A DNA stretch of 64,000 nucleotides. It comes from Streptosporangiaceae bacterium. GTDB lineage: Bacteria; Actinomycetota; Actinomycetes; Streptosporangiales; Streptosporangiaceae. The notes under the pieces were generated by a model, which did not search any database, was not told the DNA's origin, and saw only the letters and a list, made by a program, of their open reading frames with translations. Location: contig JAOPYK010000012.1 of assembly GCA_025964695.1 (NCBI GenBank), positions 1-64,000 on the forward strand. Direction: 5' to 3'. Every line of letters begins with the position of its first letter. Position 1 is the stretch's first letter. Positions 9,634 through 17,287 of the stretch are shown in pieces. The translations under genes were made by a program, and so were the position numbers.

Positions 9634-10536
9634 ATGGAGGACGAGGCCACCATCCCGGCCGGCCTCTTCGTGGGCCTGTGCGTCCTCGACATCGTCCAGT
9701 TGGTGGATCATGTTCCACGGCCTGACGAGAAGAGCACGGCTCTCGGGCAGACGGTGGCGGCGGGCGGACCGGCGACCAACGCCGCCGTCACCTTCGCCCA
9801 TCTGGGCGGCGGCGCGACACTGGTCACCGGGGTGGGCGCTCATCCGCTTGCCGCGGGGATCCGCGCGGATCTGCGGGACGCGGGGGTCCGGCTGGTCGAT
9901 CTGGCGGAGGCCCATGCCGACCCACCGGCCGTGTCCACCGTATTGGTGACGGCTCGCTCGGGCGAACGCGCCGTCGTGTCGAAGAATGCGGAGGGGCAAC
10001 ACCTCGGCCCTCCGGCGGACCTGGCGGCGATGGTCTCGCGTAGCGCGGTGGTCCAGGTGGATGGTCATCATCCGGCGCTCGCCGAGGCGAGCGTCATCAC
10101 CGCCAGGCGCCTGGGCCGGACCACACTGCTCGACGGCGGTAGCTGGAAGCCCGGAACGCGGGCCCTGCTGCCGTACATCGACGTCGCGGTCTGCTCGAGC
10201 GACTTCCACCCTCCCGGAACCTCGACTCCGCAGGAGGTCCTCCGCTTTCTGCTGAAGGCCGGAGTTTCCTGGGCGGCGGTGACGCGCGGGGGACAGGAGA
10301 TCCTTTGGCAGGGTCCGGACGGGCCGGTCCGTGCCGTACCGGTCCCACGGATCGCGATCGCCGACACGCTGGGAGCCGGCGACATCTTCCACGGTGCGCT
10401 GGCCTTTGAGCTGGCCCGGGGCCCGGAGGTCGATCCCTCCGGGTTCCCGCGGGCGCTCGGGCGCGCCGCCGCGCTCGCGGCCGAGGCCTGCGGCTCGTTC
10501 GGCACCCGATCCTGGATGCGCCACGGCTTGGTTTAG
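9634..10536 (+). CDS. PfkB-family carbohydrate kinase
   Basis: This 300-residue ribokinase-fold enzyme transfers phosphate from ATP to a sugar or nucleoside. The first signature is VAAGGPATNAAVTFAHLGGG (residues about 45-64). The second carries the catalytic Asp in ADTLGAGDIFHGALAFELA (about 247-265). A Gly-rich N-terminal strand (LFVGLCVLDIVQLVDHVPRP) resembles ketohexokinase or sulfofructose-kinase-like members, but the substrate is not decidable. It overlaps tail-to-tail with the P-loop kinase gene by 4 nt. Confidence 0.88.
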   Translation: MEDEATIPAGLFVGLCVLDIVQLVDHVPRPDEKSTALGQTVAAGGPATNAAVTFAHLGGGATLVTGVGAHPLAAGIRADLRDAGVRLVDLAEAHADPPAVSTVLVTARSGERAVVSKNAEGQHLGPPADLAAMVSRSAVVQVDGHHPALAEASVITARRLGRTTLLDGGSWKPGTRALLPYIDVAVCSSDFHPPGTSTPQEVLRFLLKAGVSWAAVTRGGQEILWQGPDGPVRAVPVPRIAIADTLGAGDIFHGALAFELARGPEVDPSGFPRALGRAAALAAEACGSFGTRSWMRHGLV

Positions 10537-11216
10537 AACGTGCCGGGCGCCACCTCGATGATCACGTCGGCGGTGTCCTTCCGTGCGTTGACGATCTCTG
10601 TGTTGGCCATGTCGCTGCGGTCGACCCATTCCTGCGCAGCTTCGGGTGACAGGCCGCCGGCGAGCTGCCGGGCGATCAGCCGCTCACGGGTCACCGCGGG
10701 GTCCTCGGCCAGGAACCACACCTCGTCGAAGACGTCCCGGACGTCCTCCCAGCCCGCGGCGCCTCCCAGCAGGTAGTTGCCCTCGCTGATGACCAGCCGG
10801 ACCGTGGGTGGGATACGGTGCGCGCCCGCGACCGGTTCGTGCAGCCGGCGGCTGTAGGCGGGTGCGTCGTGGTCCCGGTCCGGCTCGGCGCGGACGGCGC
10901 GCAACAGCTTCAGGTAGGCCTCCACGTCGAAGGTGTCCGGGGCGCCCTTGCGGTGGCGCAGGCCACGGTCCGCCAGTACCGCGTTCCTCAGGTGAAAACC
11001 GTCCATGGGTACCTGGCCGACCAGCGGGGGGCCTTCTGGGTGGCGGGCGCGCAGCGCCGTCTCCGTCCAGTGGGCCAGGGTGCTCTTGCCGGCTCCTGGA
11101 GGACCCGCGATTCCCAGGAGGTGGCGGCCATCGGCGGACAGCAGATCCTCCGCCCTGTCCAGCAGTGGGGGGAGGGAGCGCACGATCAACGGCCCGTCGT
11201 GGTGGTTCCGGGGCAT
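10533..11216 (-). CDS. P-loop nucleoside/sugar kinase (uridine kinase / phosphoribulokinase-like)
   Basis: This is a 227-residue protein. Walker A is GIAGPPGAGKSTLAHW at residues 36-51. VPMDGFHLRNAVLADRGL is the substrate-loop signature of the YggC/FrcK-like kinase family, and VRLVISEGNYLL the Walker-B-like strand. The C-terminal VDRSDMANTEIVNARKDTAD is typical of this group, which phosphorylates sugars or pantothenate-like substrates. It ends inside the stop codon of the convergent PfkB gene. No cognate transporter is nearby. Confidence 0.82.
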   Translation of the reverse strand: MPRNHHDGPLIVRSLPPLLDRAEDLLSADGRHLLGIAGPPGAGKSTLAHWTETALRARHPEGPPLVGQVPMDGFHLRNAVLADRGLRHRKGAPDTFDVEAYLKLLRAVRAEPDRDHDAPAYSRRLHEPVAGAHRIPPTVRLVISEGNYLLGGAAGWEDVRDVFDEVWFLAEDPAVTRERLIARQLAGGLSPEAAQEWVDRSDMANTEIVNARKDTADVIIEVAPGTF

Positions 11217-11257
11217 CAGGACATCCTAGGGGGACCATGTCGCAAGAGGACCACCGA

Positions 11258-11293
11258 CAGTTGATCACGGACCGGACGGTCCGTGATCAACTG
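11258..11293. terminator. Perfect 16-bp inverted repeat with 4-nt loop
   Basis: CAGTTGATCACGGACC (11258-11273) is perfectly complementary to 11278-11293 around GGAC. It lies downstream of the NmrA-like gene and 42 bp upstream of the P-loop kinase start, both on the minus strand. A terminator for the former is most likely. An operator for the latter is possible. Confidence 0.65.
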
Positions 11294-11405
11294 GGCTCGG
11301 TGCCCGTGGTGTCATCGTGACCGGTCAGGCCGCGTGGCGGTGCTGAGGCGGGGTCAGCGGATCCGGCCGAATCTTCTGGTCACGGAGTTCCGGGAGCCGT
11401 GGGGC

Positions 11406-12275
11406 TCAGCGGAAGTCGGCGGCGTGGTCGATCGCCCATTCCCCGAACGTGCGCGCCGGCCTTCCAGTGAGTTCCGCGACCGTGTGCGTGACCGGCTCCG
11501 GCTCGTCCATCATCCTGGCCCAGCCGGTCAGTGCGCCGTCCGCGAACGAGGCGTCGCCCCAGGCGGCGATCAGCTGCTGCCGGGCGGCCTCCCGTGGGGT
11601 CTCCTCGAACCGCAATGGGCGGCCGAGCGCCACGCCGATGGCGTGCACCTGTTCCACCTGGGTCAGCGCCTCGGGGCCGGTCAGCACGTGCTTCGCCCCG
11701 CCGTGCCCGTCATCGATGAGCGCGTGCACCGCCGCGGCAGCGATGTCCCGCTCATGGATCAGGGGCCTGGCCATCGCGCCGAAGGGCCAGCGGACGACGT
11801 CGCCGGCCCGGATCTGCTGCGCCCAGCCCAGGGTGTTGGTCGCGAACCCGCCGGGCCGCAGAAAGGTCCACTCCAGTCCAGACCTTTCGATCAGCCGCTC
11901 GATGTCGGCGTGGAACTGCGTGATCGGGTCGGCCTGCCGTTCGAGGTCCTCGCGTACGCCCATTGAGGAGAGATAGACGATCCGGCGCGCGTACTTCCCG
12001 ACCGCTTCCAGGACGGGTGGAGCGCCCTCGGCCGTGCCGAAGGGCCAGACCAGGAACACCGACCCGACCCCGTCCAGCCCCGCCTCGAGGCCGTCAGGGC
12101 CGTCAGGGCCGGACAGATCACCCCGTACTGCGTCCGCGCCGGCCGGCAGCGCGGCGGCATCGGGGTCGCGGGTCAGCGCGCGGACCCGGGCACCGGCCTC
12201 CAGCAACCCGGAAACGACGTGCCGGCCGACGTTGCCGGTCGCCCCGATGACCAGGATGTCGCTTTGCTGTGCCAT
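11406..12275 (-). CDS. NmrA-like NAD(P)-binding oxidoreductase (atypical SDR)
   Basis: This 289-residue protein begins with a Rossmann motif, ILVIGATGNVGRHVVSGLL (residues 7-25, GxxGxxG). It continues with RALTRDP (NADP-binding Arg) and IVYLSSMGV, and lacks the YxxxK of classical SDRs. Its LRPGGFATNTLGWAQQI segment is typical of YtfG/NmrA-like quinone reductases or redox sensors. It is expressed from a MerR-type promoter at 12342-12372, suggesting induction by redox-active compounds or xenobiotics. No MerR regulator gene is adjacent. Confidence 0.87.
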   Translation of the reverse strand: MAQQSDILVIGATGNVGRHVVSGLLEAGARVRALTRDPDAAALPAGADAVRGDLSGPDGPDGLEAGLDGVGSVFLVWPFGTAEGAPPVLEAVGKYARRIVYLSSMGVREDLERQADPITQFHADIERLIERSGLEWTFLRPGGFATNTLGWAQQIRAGDVVRWPFGAMARPLIHERDIAAAAVHALIDDGHGGAKHVLTGPEALTQVEQVHAIGVALGRPLRFEETPREAARQQLIAAWGDASFADGALTGWARMMDEPEPVTHTVAELTGRPARTFGEWAIDHAADFR

Positions 12276-12341
12276 GGGGGCACTCCCTCTCCGTGCACAG
12301 TCCGCGGATCACCGTGGGCGGTTCGCCCCTGTCATGAGGGA

Positions 12342-12372
12342 AGGCTAGAACCCCAAGCAAAGTTGAGGTCAA
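12342..12372 (-). promoter_or_regulatory. MerR/SoxR-type promoter of the NmrA-like gene
   Basis: On the minus strand -35 TTGACC (12372-12367) and -10 TAGCCT (12347-12342) are separated by 19 bp. This over-long spacing is typical of MerR-family activators. The spacer begins inside CCTCAACTTTGCTTGGGG, which matches the SoxR-type operator CCTCAAGTTAACTTGAGG at 14 of 18 positions. Transcription would start about 60 nt before the NmrA-like ATG. Confidence 0.65.
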
Positions 12373-12479
12373 CCGCCACGGCGCGCCGGGGCACCGCGGG
12401 GATGGCAGCATGATCGAGAAATAGCGTGAACTCGCGGCACGTTGCCGCGAAGAGACGTACGGACGGAAGGGAGCCCGCG

Positions 12480-13346
12480 ATGGAGCTCGGACGCGTGGGA
12501 GTGTGGAACATCGGTCTTCGCTCTGAGGATCCCGATGCCCGAGGTGAGATCGCCGACGCGGCGGCCGAACTCGAGGAGCTCGGCTATGGCGCGATCTGGC
12601 TGGGCGGCAGCCCGGGGGTGCAGCACGCGGTGCCCCTAATCGTGGCCACGTCACGCATCGTGGTGGCCACCGGCATCCTGAACATCTGGGAACACGACGC
12701 GGCCACGGTGGCACGCCAGCACACCGAACTGACGTCGGAGCACCCGGGTCGGTTCCTGCTGGGCCTCGGGGTCAGCCACTCCGCGATGGTGCCGAACTAC
12801 CGGCACCCGTACTCGGCCATGGTGGAGTACCTCGACGCTCTGGACGCCGCTGCGCCGGCCGTGCCCAAGAACGAGCGGGTCCTGGCGGCGCTCGGGCCCA
12901 AGATGCTCGAACTGGCCCGTGACCGGGCCCTCGGCGCCCACCCGTACCTGGTGACCCCCGAATTCGTCTCCCATGCCCGGGAGACCCTCGGCAGGGCGCC
13001 GTTGCTGGCGCCGGAAGCCAAGGTCGTCGTGGAGGCGGATCCTGGCCGGGCACGTGCCCTGGCCCGCAAGCACCTGGCGATATACCTGCAGATGGAGAAC
13101 TACACCAGGAATCTGCTCCGCCTCGGCTTCACCGAGGACGACCTGCGTGAGGGCGGCAGCGACCGGCTCATCGACAGTTGTTTCGCCTGGGGCGATCTGG
13201 ACACCATCCGCAAGCGGATCGCCGCCTTCCACGACGCCGGCGCCGACCATGTCGCGGTGCAGGTCATCGCGGGCGGAGACCGGATGAATCTGCCACGGCG
13301 TGAGTGGCGCGAGCTCGCCGGGGCCCTCGGCCTGCCCTCGGCCTGA
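12480..13346 (+). CDS. LLM-class F420-dependent oxidoreductase
   Basis: This 288-residue luciferase-fold enzyme starts at ATG 12480 after GAAGGGA. A longer in-frame start at 12426 adds only poor sequence. Features include LGRVGVWNIGLRS, ELEELGYGAIWLGGSPG, TGILNIWEHDAATVARQH and RFLLGLGVSHSAMV. These match the actinobacterial TIGR03620-type F420 family. It diverges from the NmrA-like gene, so the two redox enzymes share a 204-bp control region, but I see no -35/-10 for this gene as clear as the MerR-type one. Confidence 0.86.
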   Translation: MELGRVGVWNIGLRSEDPDARGEIADAAAELEELGYGAIWLGGSPGVQHAVPLIVATSRIVVATGILNIWEHDAATVARQHTELTSEHPGRFLLGLGVSHSAMVPNYRHPYSAMVEYLDALDAAAPAVPKNERVLAALGPKMLELARDRALGAHPYLVTPEFVSHARETLGRAPLLAPEAKVVVEADPGRARALARKHLAIYLQMENYTRNLLRLGFTEDDLREGGSDRLIDSCFAWGDLDTIRKRIAAFHDAGADHVAVQVIAGGDRMNLPRREWRELAGALGLPSA

Positions 13347-13352
13347 AGGCTT

Positions 13353-13408
13353 CCAGCTTGTAGGCCGCCAGCTTGCAGGCCTCAGCTTGCAGGCCTCCAG
13401 CCCTCAGG
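13353..13408. repeat. Degenerate tandem repeat of about 15 bp
   Basis: Variants of CAGCTTGCAGGCCTC recur about four times between the F420-type oxidoreductase stop and hemW. Its palindromic tendency may help terminate transcription. No coding role. Confidence 0.65.
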
Positions 13409-13582
13409 CGACCCGCTGGAAGCCGACAACTGGCGGCCGGCGGGCCGGGCGTGCGGCGCCGATCTTCCGGTGCAGACCGGCGCCGCGTCCTGCGGGCGCT
13501 CATGCGGGCACCTTGTCCAGAAAGCCGTAGACCTGTTTGATCCGGTGCGCGAGCATCGGGCACCGGGCGGCACACTTGGCAC

Positions 13583-14782
13583 GTGCCTTCCACCCTTCCT
13601 GACGGCGATCCCGTACCGGCGGACGGCGCGCTTCCAGGCAGCGCCCTGCGCGGTCTGGGGACGCGGCCGTTCGGGTTCTACATCCATGTGCCCTTCTGCG
13701 TGACCCGATGCGGCTACTGCGACTTCAACACTTACACGGCCACTGAGCTGGGGCCGGGGGCGTCGCGGGACTCGTACGCCGACACCGTGATCGGGGAGAT
13801 CCGGCTGGCGCGGCGGGTGCTCGGCGACGCCGACCTGCCGGTGCAGACGGTGTTCGTCGGCGGGGGCACCCCGACCCTTCTTCCGCCCGGAGACCTCGGC
13901 CGCATCATCGCCGCCATCGATGCGGAGTTCGGGCTGGCCGAGGGCGCCGAGGTCACCACGGAGGCCAATCCGGAGTCGGTGGACCAGGGCTATCTGGCCG
14001 GCCTCCGGGCCGGCGGCTTCACCCGCGTCTCCTACGGCATGCAGAGCGCCCGCGAGCACGTGCTGGCGGCGCTGGACCGCACCCACACTCCGGGCAGGGT
14101 GCCGAAGGTCGTTCAGTGGGCCAGGGAGGCCGGGTTCGAGCACATCAACCTGGACCTGATCTATGGCACGCCGGGGGAGAGCGACGACGACTGGCGGGCG
14201 TCACTGGAGGCGGTGCTCGAGATCGGCCCGGACCACGTGTCGGCGTACGCGTTGATCGTCGAGGAGGGCACCAGGCTCGCCGCGCAGGTGAAGCGGGGGG
14301 AACTCGCGGCGCCGGACGACGACGCCATGGCCGACCGGTACCTCATGGCGGACGAACTGCTCGGCGGGCACGGCCTGCGCTGGTACGAGATCTCCAACTG
14401 GGCGACTGGCCCGGACGCCGAATGCCGGCACAACGTCCTCTACTGGACCGGTGCCGACTGGTGGGGGGCAGGGCCCGGCGCGCACAGCCACGTGGGCGGG
14501 ACCCGGTGGTGGAACGTCAAGCACCCGGCCGCCTACGCGGCCCGGCTGGCTCAGCCGGGCAGCCCCGCGTACGCCCGCGAGGTGCTCGATGACGAGGTGC
14601 GGCGGATGGAACGGATCATGCTGGAACTCCGGCTCGCCACCGGCTGCCCGCTGGATCTCCTCGCGGACGGTCCGGTCCGGCGAGCCGTCGCCGACGGCCT
14701 GCTGGAGCTGCGGGACGACCGGGCGGTGCTGACCCGGCGCGGCCGTCTGCTGGCGGACGCCGTCGTCCGCGACCTCACCTGA
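13583..14782 (+). CDS. hemW: Radical SAM protein HemW (coproporphyrinogen oxidase-like, heme chaperone)
   Basis: This 399-residue radical SAM protein carries the cluster motif C39-VTR-C43-GY-C46 in PFGFYIHVPFCVTRCGYCDF. VFVGGGTPTLLPPGDL, VTTEANPESVD and HINLDLIYGTPGESDDDW are HemW/HemN signatures. The HemW-type C-terminal domain follows (WNVKHPAAYAARL). HemW is thought to insert heme into respiratory enzymes rather than to oxidise coproporphyrinogen. GTG 13583 is the accepted start. A strong inverted repeat follows the gene. Confidence 0.94.
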   Translation: MPSTLPDGDPVPADGALPGSALRGLGTRPFGFYIHVPFCVTRCGYCDFNTYTATELGPGASRDSYADTVIGEIRLARRVLGDADLPVQTVFVGGGTPTLLPPGDLGRIIAAIDAEFGLAEGAEVTTEANPESVDQGYLAGLRAGGFTRVSYGMQSAREHVLAALDRTHTPGRVPKVVQWAREAGFEHINLDLIYGTPGESDDDWRASLEAVLEIGPDHVSAYALIVEEGTRLAAQVKRGELAAPDDDAMADRYLMADELLGGHGLRWYEISNWATGPDAECRHNVLYWTGADWWGAGPGAHSHVGGTRWWNVKHPAAYAARLAQPGSPAYAREVLDDEVRRMERIMLELRLATGCPLDLLADGPVRRAVADGLLELRDDRAVLTRRGRLLADAVVRDLT

Positions 14783-14801
14783 AAAGCCCGACCCCCTCGC
14801 A

Positions 14802-14848
14802 CGCCGTGATCATGCAGTCAATCGACGATTGACTGCATGATCACGGCG
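14802..14848. terminator. Perfect 22-bp inverted repeat with 3-nt loop
   Basis: The arms at 14802-14823 and 14827-14848 are exactly complementary around GAC. It lies between the convergent ends of hemW and the DUF4870 gene, so a bidirectional terminator is the natural reading. Confidence 0.8.
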
Positions 14849-14873
14849 GTTGGTCACGATGGGGCGGGTGTCC

Positions 14874-15596
14874 CTACTTGAAGATGGGGAAGGCGATCCA
14901 GTTCGGGATCTGGTAGCTCTCGCCTTGGTTTGCCGCCATCGCGGCCTTGATCGCGAAGATCAGCCCGGCGACGTAGACGGCCAGCGGCAGGATGAACAGG
15001 ATCGAGAAGAACGAGGAGAACGCCGACAAGATGCCGAGCAGGATCCAGCTGACGATCGCCCCCACGAATACCGTGATGGTGAGGTTGAGGCCCTGGGCGC
15101 CGTGGAACTTCAGAAAGCGCGACTGCTCCTTCTTCAGCAGGTAGACCACCAGGGCGGGCACGAAGCCGCCGATCAGCATGCCCAGGTAGGCGAGCATTCC
15201 CCACTGGCGCTCTTCGGGGGTCGTGGGACCGTTGTACGGCTCCGGGCCCTTCATGCTGTTCAGCGCGTCCAGGGGGCTCCCGCCGCCCGGCTGCTGGGGC
15301 TGCTGGCCGTAGTCCTGCGGGGGCTGCTGCCCGTAACCGGGCTGCTGGCCGTAGGGCTGTTGTGGCTGGCCATAGCCCTGCTGCGGGGGTTGCTGCCCGT
15401 AGCCGGGCTGCTGGCCGTAACCCTGCTGCGGAGGCTGTTGCCCGTAGCCGGGCTGCTGCCCGTAACCTTGCTGCGGAGGCTGTTGCCCGTAGCCGGGCTG
15501 CTGCCCGTAACCTTGCTGCGGAGGCTGCTGCCCGTAGCCGGGCTGCTGCGGGGGCTGCTGCCCATAACCGGGCTGCTCAGGCGTCCCGTCCGTCAT
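14874..15596 (-). CDS. DUF4870 membrane protein with Gln/Gly/Pro/Tyr repeat tail
   Basis: This is a 240-residue protein. Residues about 8-106 are repeats of the [15 protein letters not shown] type, a flexible low-complexity segment. The DUF4870 domain follows: [20 protein letters not shown], then [14 protein letters not shown], two further hydrophobic helices, and [18 protein letters not shown]. It is a longer paralogue of the gene at 7353-7763. It is last in a minus-strand run after the DUF3097 gene (21-nt gap). The tail may drive self-association at the membrane, which is inference. Confidence 0.87.
   Translation of the reverse strand: MTDGTPEQPGYGQQPPQQPGYGQQPPQQGYGQQPGYGQQPPQQGYGQQPGYGQQPPQQGYGQQPGYGQQPPQQGYGQPQQPYGQQPGYGQQPPQDYGQQPQQPGGGSPLDALNSMKGPEPYNGPTTPEERQWGMLAYLGMLIGGFVPALVVYLLKKEQSRFLKFHGAQGLNLTITVFVGAIVSWILLGILSAFSSFFSILFILPLAVYVAGLIFAIKAAMAANQGESYQIPNWIAFPIFK
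15290..15570 (-). repeat. In-frame tandem repeats coding for the GYGQQP tail
   Basis: Near-identical units of about 45 bp, with shorter variants, encode the repeated Gln/Pro/Gly/Tyr segment. Copies differ mostly at silent positions. They are likely to change in number by slippage between strains. Confidence 0.8.
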
Positions 15597-15617
15597 GGCC
15601 GTACTCCTCTCGGGGGG

Positions 15618-16454
15618 TCACCTCAGCCCAGGGGGCTCGGGTGCGGTGACGAAATCTATGAGTTCTTCGACGCGGCCGAGGAGCGCCGGTTCCAGGTCGG
15701 CATAGGAATGCACCGAACCGAGTATGCGCTTCCAGGCCGCTCCTGTCTCGTCCTTCCAGCCCAGGGCCGTAAGGGTGCCCTCTTTCCAAGGCACGCCATG
15801 TGGGACGTCGGGCCACGCGGAAATGTTCACGGCGGACGGCTTGACCGCCTGCCAGATGTCGATGAAGGGGTGCCCGGTGATCAGGACGTGCGGCGAAACG
15901 ACCTGGGCGGCGATCCGGCTCTCCTTCGAGCCCGGCACCAGGTGGTCGACCAGGACGCCTAGCCGGCGGCCGGGTTCCGGGGCGAACTCCGCGACGATGG
16001 CCGGCAGATCGTCGATGCCCTCCAGGTACTCGACGACGACTCCTTCCACCCGCAGGTCGTGGCCCCAGATCTTCTCCACCAGTTCCGCGTCGTGCAGGCC
16101 CTCCACGTAGATCCGGCTGCCCCGGGCCACCTTGGCCCGCAGGTCCCGCACCGCGATCGACCCGGAAGCGGACGTGACCGGTCCGGCCGGGGCCTTGGGA
16201 GCGGGCCGCACCAGCGTCACCGGCTCGCCGTCCACCAGGAAGCCGGCGGGAGCCAGCGGGAAGATCCGGCGCTTGCCGAAGCGGTCCTCCAGGGTGACCT
16301 CGTTCTTGGCGAAGGCGACGATCGCCCCGCAGAATCCGCTGTCGGGATCCTCGACGACCAGGTCGCGCTCGGCGGGGATCTCCGGGATCATCCCCTTGCG
16401 GGGCAGCCGCCAGTCGCCGGCCAGAACATCGTCGCCGTAGTCCTTGCTGTGCAT
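15618..16454 (-). CDS. DUF3097 family protein
   Basis: This 278-residue actinobacterial conserved protein matches DUF3097 along its length, beginning YGDDVLAGDWRLPRKGMIPE. The middle (IYVEGLHDAELVEKIWG, then GVLVDHLVPGSKESRIA) resembles a Toprim-like fold with Glu and paired acidic residues. ITGHPFIDIWQAVKPSAV is strongly conserved in the family. Its biochemical role is not established. It starts 34 nt after the membrane-protein gene and precedes the DUF4870 gene, so the three are probably co-transcribed. Confidence 0.87.
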   Translation of the reverse strand: MHSKDYGDDVLAGDWRLPRKGMIPEIPAERDLVVEDPDSGFCGAIVAFAKNEVTLEDRFGKRRIFPLAPAGFLVDGEPVTLVRPAPKAPAGPVTSASGSIAVRDLRAKVARGSRIYVEGLHDAELVEKIWGHDLRVEGVVVEYLEGIDDLPAIVAEFAPEPGRRLGVLVDHLVPGSKESRIAAQVVSPHVLITGHPFIDIWQAVKPSAVNISAWPDVPHGVPWKEGTLTALGWKDETGAAWKRILGSVHSYADLEPALLGRVEELIDFVTAPEPPGLR

Positions 16455-16488
16455 GGGCTCCGTCTCCTCGGGGCGGGTCGCCGGTCGT

Positions 16489-17094
16489 TCAGTAGCGCGG
16501 CGGGAACCGTTCGGCGAGCAGCCGGCGCCGGTGATTGCCGCGCTTGACTCCTACCACCACCGCGATGATCACGCCGATCACGATGCCGGTGAAGGGTAGA
16601 ATCAGCAGCGAGGCGATGCCGCCGAAGATCCCACCGAACAGTCTGCCGACATCGGCGTCCTTGCCCACCGAGAACGTGCTCGTTTCGTTGGACCGGCAGA
16701 CGATGTGGTGGGTTCCGGACTCGGTCGCCTCGATCACGAAGATCTCACGCCAGGTGGCGCCGGCGCTGGTCATGCTGAAACTGCCGTCTGGCGGCGAAAG
16801 CGTCGCCTGCCGGCCGGACGGCCCGCTGATGGTGCAGTCGGCCTGGGGGGCGTAGCCGGAGGCGACCACCCGGGCGTAGATCGCGCCGCGGGGGCTGGGC
16901 TTGAGCTGCGCCGTCACGGTCTCACCGGTGTTGAACCGCTTGCCCACATCGATCGACTTGACCGCGGAGAAGACTCCGAACGCGAAGCCGCCGACGCCCG
17001 CGGCGGTCAGGACGACGGCGATCAGGGCGGCGCAGAAGTACCAGCCCCGGCCAGGACGCAGCTCGGAGGAATGGACGCGCGGCGGTGGGTACAT
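16489..17094 (-). CDS. Two-helix membrane protein of unknown function
   Basis: This 201-residue protein starts at ATG 17094 after GGGGAG. The longer frame to 17325 crosses the hrcA control region and is unlikely. A first helix ([20 protein letters not shown]) follows a Pro-rich N-terminus. An external beta-rich domain of about 100 residues has two Cys (DCTISGPSG and HHIVCRSNE), and a second helix ([20 protein letters not shown]) precedes a basic tail. I do not recognise a family beyond actinobacterial hypotheticals. It diverges from hrcA, and its promoter region lies next to CIRCE. Confidence 0.75.
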   Translation of the reverse strand: MYPPPRVHSSELRPGRGWYFCAALIAVVLTAAGVGGFAFGVFSAVKSIDVGKRFNTGETVTAQLKPSPRGAIYARVVASGYAPQADCTISGPSGRQATLSPPDGSFSMTSAGATWREIFVIEATESGTHHIVCRSNETSTFSVGKDADVGRLFGGIFGGIASLLILPFTGIVIGVIIAVVVGVKRGNHRRRLLAERFPPRY

Positions 17095-17205
17095 GGAGAC
17101 TCCCCTGATGGTGTGCCGGAAAGCCTGGCATGGCCGGCCATCAGGTGACAGCACAGAAAGCAGGGACATCCTGGCTACCTCCGGTTCGGCGCCGGGCCCC
17201 GTACA

Positions 17206-17232
17206 CTGGCACTCCAGGGCATGGAGTGCCAG
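17206..17232. promoter_or_regulatory. CIRCE operator (HrcA binding site)
   Basis: CTGGCACTC (17206-17214), nine bases, then GAGTGCCAG (17224-17232) form a perfect 9-9-9 inverted repeat matching the CIRCE consensus TTAGCACTC-N9-GAGTGCTAA at the core. A -10-like TACACT (17202-17207) overlaps its left edge. It lies 56 nt before hrcA, so HrcA should repress its own operon until heat shock. Confidence 0.92.
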
Positions 17233-17287
17233 GGGCGACGCGACGGCGAGCAGGACCAGGCGTGATCTGCGGCAAGGAGGTGAGCGC

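Noticed and set aside
15290-15570. Regularly spaced repeats, considered as CRISPR
   Set aside because: The units are contiguous, in frame, and encode a GYGQQP protein tail. There are no unique spacers or cas genes.
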